A stretch of DNA of 64,000 nt from the NCBI GenBank assembly GCA_913057235.1, contig CAJXNI010000001.1:166245-230244 (forward strand), given 5' to 3'. This document shows positions 61,394-64,000 of this stretch, one piece after another. The translations under genes were made by a program, and so were the position numbers. Source of the stretch: an uncultured Bacteroidota bacterium (GTDB taxonomy: Bacteria > Bacteroidota > Bacteroidia > Flavobacteriales > Schleiferiaceae). The notes under the pieces were generated by a model that searched no databases, was not told the origin of the DNA, and saw only the letters and a list, made by a program, of their open reading frames with translations. Position 1 is the first letter of the stretch. Each line of letters begins with the position of its first letter.

Positions 61394-61531
61394 TTACACT
61401 TATTTTAAACGCAACCCAACCTCAGCCGGTTTATGGGCGTTATATAGGCAAGTTCCTTATAGATAAATTGGTTGCAGAACCAATTACCCTGTTTAGTTCG
61501 AAAGCACCGTTTCCCTGCGGTGCTTTTTTTT
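61394..61531 (+). ncRNA. Candidate small RNA between menC and menE
   Basis: Both neighbouring genes are on the minus strand, yet a strong plus-strand terminator lies between them, so something else must be read here. Three hairpins follow each other. H1 (61408-61441) pairs AACG, CCCA and ACC with GGT, TGGG and CGTT. H2 (61466-61485) is AATTGGTT-gcag-AACCAATT with perfect arms. H3 is the terminator. A possible -7 box (TATATTTC, one mismatch) lies at 61386-61393. No tRNA or known RNA family fits. The 5' end is an estimate. Confidence 0.5.
61501..61531 (+). terminator. Plus-strand Rho-independent terminator
   Basis: AAAGCACCG (61501-61509) pairs perfectly with CGGTGCTTT (61518-61526), with an 8-nt loop, and continues as a run of T to 61531. 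On the minus strand the hairpin is followed only by TTTCG. It therefore serves the plus strand, where no protein gene ends nearby. Confidence 0.8.
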
Positions 61532-61547
61532 GACCTCTACTACAGAT

Positions 61548-62600
61548 TTAAAACTTTTGCTGCAGCCTATTTAAATTCCAAGTCTCAGCAGGATCAAAAT
61601 AGAGGCGACCTTTTTTCACTTCTAAAGGGCTTTCAAAATTATTGGTGAACAGACTGCCCGTACCCAAACCAGAGGGTAAACTATTCTTTAGTGTAAAATT
61701 CCACTGGGCAATGGCGTTTAAGCCATAGTTACTTTCCAGGGCACTAGTAGTCCACCAACCTATTTTTTGCGCCTCAGCCCAACTTATCCATTCTTCACTA
61801 GCCGCAAATCCACCTAAAAAGCTTGGTTTTAAAATAATGTATTGCGGACCAATAGTTTGCAATAGATCCTGTTTGCGTTGGCGGCCAAAAACACCAATCA
61901 GTTCTTCATCTAAAGCTATGGGTACCGGAGTGTTTGCGCAAAGTGCAGCCATTTCTTGCCACTGCCCTTTGGGCAGGGGCTGCTCAATAGAATGCACCTT
62001 TAAATGGGACAAAGCCTCCAAAACAGGCGCAACTTCTTGATACGAAAAAGCGCCATTAGCGTCTACTCTAAGTTCTAATTCCTGTGCAGAAAAACTCTGC
62101 CGGATGCTTTTTAGCAGCTTAAGTTCCGTGGCCCAGTCAATAGCGCCTATTTTCATTTTTAAAACTGAAAAGCCTTCAGCTAGTCGTTTTTCAATTTGGC
62201 TTTTCATAAAGGCTTCGTCACCCATCCAAATTAAGCCATTAATGGGTTGTGAAGCTTTACCTAGCGTAAAATCGGAAGGGTATAGAATATGTTCTTCAGA
62301 CTTAAGATCCAGCAAGGCCATTTCCAGTCCTGCCTTTATGCTGGGCCATTCTTCTAGATTTGAGATCAGGGCTCTTACTTCAGCTCCATTTTCTATTGTC
62401 TGGCAGACCTCAGCTAACTTTTGCTCATAATCGGGTCGATCATCGGCACTAAGACCTTTCAGCAGGCCACATTCCCCCAGACCTTCACCATCGGCTGTAG
62501 CCAAATGAATAAAATAGGAGGTTTTGGTTCTTAAAATACCCCGGCTGGTGCCGCTAGCTTGTTTAAAGTTTAAAACGTAAGGCGTAAATCTTGCTTTCAT
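61548..62600 (-). CDS. menC: o-Succinylbenzoate synthase MenC (enolase superfamily)
   Basis: The 350-residue enzyme dehydrates SHCHC to o-succinylbenzoate. Enolase-superfamily residues are visible: Lys in SVLKMKIGAID, Asp in LELRVDANGAFS, Glu in HSIEQPLPKG, Asp/Glu in IALDEEL and Lys in YIILKPSFLGG. Its ATG overlaps the menA stop by 4 nt. With menA upstream and menE downstream, menaquinone synthesis is the natural role. N-acylamino-acid racemase is the usual alternative for the fold. Confidence 0.9.
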   Translation of the reverse strand: MKARFTPYVLNFKQASGTSRGILRTKTSYFIHLATADGEGLGECGLLKGLSADDRPDYEQKLAEVCQTIENGAEVRALISNLEEWPSIKAGLEMALLDLKSEEHILYPSDFTLGKASQPINGLIWMGDEAFMKSQIEKRLAEGFSVLKMKIGAIDWATELKLLKSIRQSFSAQELELRVDANGAFSYQEVAPVLEALSHLKVHSIEQPLPKGQWQEMAALCANTPVPIALDEELIGVFGRQRKQDLLQTIGPQYIILKPSFLGGFAASEEWISWAEAQKIGWWTTSALESNYGLNAIAQWNFTLKNSLPSGLGTGSLFTNNFESPLEVKKGRLYFDPAETWNLNRLQQKF

Positions 62601-63493
62601 ATAATACGGCCAATGCCTAGTAAAAGCGAGAATAACAGCGTAGTAAGGGCTAACTGTTTAAGCAGTGGCTCAAAATCTTTTGGCTGTTGGGCCCTGGTAA
62701 CGCGCAATAAATGCAAAATTAAGAAGGGAATGGTTACAAAATAAAGACTTTGCCAAGTGCCTGCGGGTTGTAAACGGTTGTATAAAAAAGCCAGGTCAAA
62801 AGCCAAAATCACCAAAACACCTTGGTAAATTTTTGCATAGCGCAAGCCCAAACGCAAGGCCAGGGTTTTTTTATGGTGTTTACGGTCAGTGTCCATATCT
62901 CGCATATTATTGAGATTTAAAACACCCATGGCTAAAAACCCTACGGCTGTAGCCGGAAGGAACACTTCCCAATTCAAAAAATTAGTTTGTAAAAAGTAGC
63001 TGCCTGCTACTCCCACCCAACCAAAAAAGAGCAGCACTGAAATATCACCAAAACCGCTGTAGCCGTAGGCCCTGCGACCCACAGTATAGGTTATGGCCGC
63101 CAAAATAGCCAGCAAGCCCAAGGCTGCAAAGCCAGCCGAAACCCATAGAGGTAAATCGCGCGTGGCGTAAAAACTAAGTACTGTTCCAGATAGAAAAGAG
63201 AGTAGAGACATTAAAATCACTGCCCGTTTCATTTGGCCTGCTGAAATAGCCCCCGTGGCAACCGCACGCTGTTCACCTGTGCGTTCGGCATCGGTACCCC
63301 TAATGCCATCGCCATAGTCATTGGCATAGTTAGAGAGAATTTGATAAAACAATGTGGTGGTTAAGCAGAGTACAAAAGTTAGCCAGTTGTAATGGCCGTT
63401 GGCAGCCGCCAGGCAGGTACCTAATATAATACTGGAAAATGCCAGGGGCAGCGTTCTTAGGCGGGCTGCTGCCACCCATTTATTTTGCGCCAT
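62597..63493 (-). CDS. menA: 1,4-Dihydroxy-2-naphthoate polyprenyltransferase MenA
   Basis: The 298-residue UbiA-family enzyme has eight to nine membrane helices and attaches the polyprenyl tail to DHNA. The first Asp-rich motif is NYANDYGDGIRGTDAER, the second MRDMDTDRKHHKKTLALRLG. It is the first of the men genes and overlaps menC by 4 nt. A -7 box stands 16 nt before the ATG. Confidence 0.94.
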   Translation of the reverse strand: MAQNKWVAAARLRTLPLAFSSIILGTCLAAANGHYNWLTFVLCLTTTLFYQILSNYANDYGDGIRGTDAERTGEQRAVATGAISAGQMKRAVILMSLLSFLSGTVLSFYATRDLPLWVSAGFAALGLLAILAAITYTVGRRAYGYSGFGDISVLLFFGWVGVAGSYFLQTNFLNWEVFLPATAVGFLAMGVLNLNNMRDMDTDRKHHKKTLALRLGLRYAKIYQGVLVILAFDLAFLYNRLQPAGTWQSLYFVTIPFLILHLLRVTRAQQPKDFEPLLKQLALTTLLFSLLLGIGRII

Positions 63494-63509
63494 GTTTCAA
63501 ATTTGCCGG

Positions 63510-63517
63510 CAAAATTA
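63510..63517 (-). promoter_or_regulatory. -7 promoter box for menA-menC
   Basis: The minus strand reads TAATTTTG, exactly TAnnTTTG, 16 nt before the menA ATG. Confidence 0.6.
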
Positions 63518-63591
63518 AGGTTTCTTAAGCAGGATAAAAGGCTATTTCCAAGCCAGCTGAGGGTTTCAAGCATTGGTTGAGGGGTAGCTGC

Positions 63592-64000
63592 CTACATCCA
63601 ACTCTCATTGGTGCTTTCAATTTTAAAAAGCAGGTAATGGTAAAGGGTTTGGGCCACGCCATACGGCAAATGGGGCATAACTTCATATCCAGCCGCGGTG
63701 TACAGTACCAAAGTGGCTAAATTTTTACGCTTTTGAAAAATAGACTGCTTCAAAGCTATATTTTGAAGTTTGTAATGCTGTACACTTACGTGCGATGGGA
63801 ATATCCAGCCTTTCTTAATTTCTACTACCCTTTGGTTTACTTTAAGCTGCACGGTTTGGCTGTAGCGGTACACCCAATAAGCTACCAAGATTAAAAAAGG
63901 CAGTAAGGGCAGGTAAAACCAAAATTTAAACTGATTGAAATAAAAAATCAGGGCTATAGCCAGGGCGGGCAAAGCTCCCGCCCAGAAAAAATATTGCTGC
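63592..64000 (-). CDS. PH-domain membrane protein, cut by window edge
   Basis: The frame is open from the right edge to the stop at 63592 (136 codons seen). Two membrane segments lie near the visible start, with YFFWAGALPALAIALIFYF and FWFYLPLLPFLILVAYWVYR. A bacterial PH (bPH_2) domain follows: VNQRVVEIKKGWIFPSHVSV, then QHYKLQNIALKQSIFQKRKN. The true start lies outside the window. It probably resembles YdbS/YdbT-type proteins. Confidence 0.75.
   Translation of the reverse strand, partial: QQYFFWAGALPALAIALIFYFNQFKFWFYLPLLPFLILVAYWVYRYSQTVQLKVNQRVVEIKKGWIFPSHVSVQHYKLQNIALKQSIFQKRKNLATLVLYTAAGYEVMPHLPYGVAQTLYHYLLFKIESTNESWM

Noticed and set aside
61486..61505. TTCGAA resembling a tRNA T-loop
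   Set aside because: No matching acceptor, D or anticodon stems and no CCA end around it.
61303..61533. Plus-strand open frame of 76 codons over the men gap
   Set aside because: It begins antisense to menE, has no family signature and runs through the three hairpins; an RNA explains the terminator better.

Overview
The window looks like chromosomal DNA of a marine-type Bacteroidota, most likely Flavobacteriales; the genus is not fixed by the sequence. The signs are a T9SS gliding-type C-terminal domain (33943-37173), Bacteroidota -7 boxes (TAnnTTTG) shortly before many starts, few Shine-Dalgarno sites, many TTG starts, menaquinone genes, DUF4293 and DUF4159 proteins, and a Rho carrying a long Asn/His/Gln-rich insert. 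No rRNA, tRNA or CRISPR array was seen.

Layout. 1-4044: two secreted proteins on the minus strand (an outer-membrane protein and a PepSY-like repeat lipoprotein), then an ECF sigma factor coupled to a membrane/beta-barrel partner that contains G7 and C8 tracts. 4045-9315: an accessory island with a decayed IS66-type element, two REP-like palindromes, one intact polytopic membrane protein (LIC_10190-like) and a decayed type I DNA methylase gene. 9316-23357: arginase and argS on the minus strand, then ftsK, a LolA-like protein, an LptF/G-like permease, two glycosyltransferases, ribBA (its cyclohydrolase half lacks the zinc cysteines), an MFS pump and a sulfotransferase. 23354-33859: tamB facing tsaD, followed by a tight operon with a RimK-associated protease, rimK, rsmE, DUF4159, an AI-2E-family permease and a THUMP-like methyltransferase.

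33943-41002: a large T9SS-exported protein, then hisS-hutH and a membrane J-protein on the minus strand. 41127-44823: tandem outer-membrane paralogs, a YeiH-type transporter, and a three-gene operon (membrane protein, winged-helix regulator, small membrane protein) whose promoter is covered by two palindromes. 44824-53476: an ABC exporter, truA, a phosphoesterase, DUF4293, rho with its terminator, tag, typA and queE. 53819-59442: small secreted proteins, pcm, then an operon of a Gfo/Idh oxidoreductase, a lipoprotein, an initiating sugar transferase and a Cys-cluster protein. 59484-64000: a bile-acid:Na+ symporter-family protein, and menA-menC and menE on the minus strand, with a candidate plus-strand small RNA between menC and menE.

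The most notable points are two separate operons that each pair an aminoacyl-tRNA synthetase with the first catabolic enzyme for the same amino acid (arginase-argS and hisS-hutH), the candidate small RNA at 61394-61531, the palindrome-covered promoter at 44769-44819, the homopolymer tracts in the sigma-factor partner gene, and four convergent gene pairs whose stop codons share a 3-4 bp sequence.
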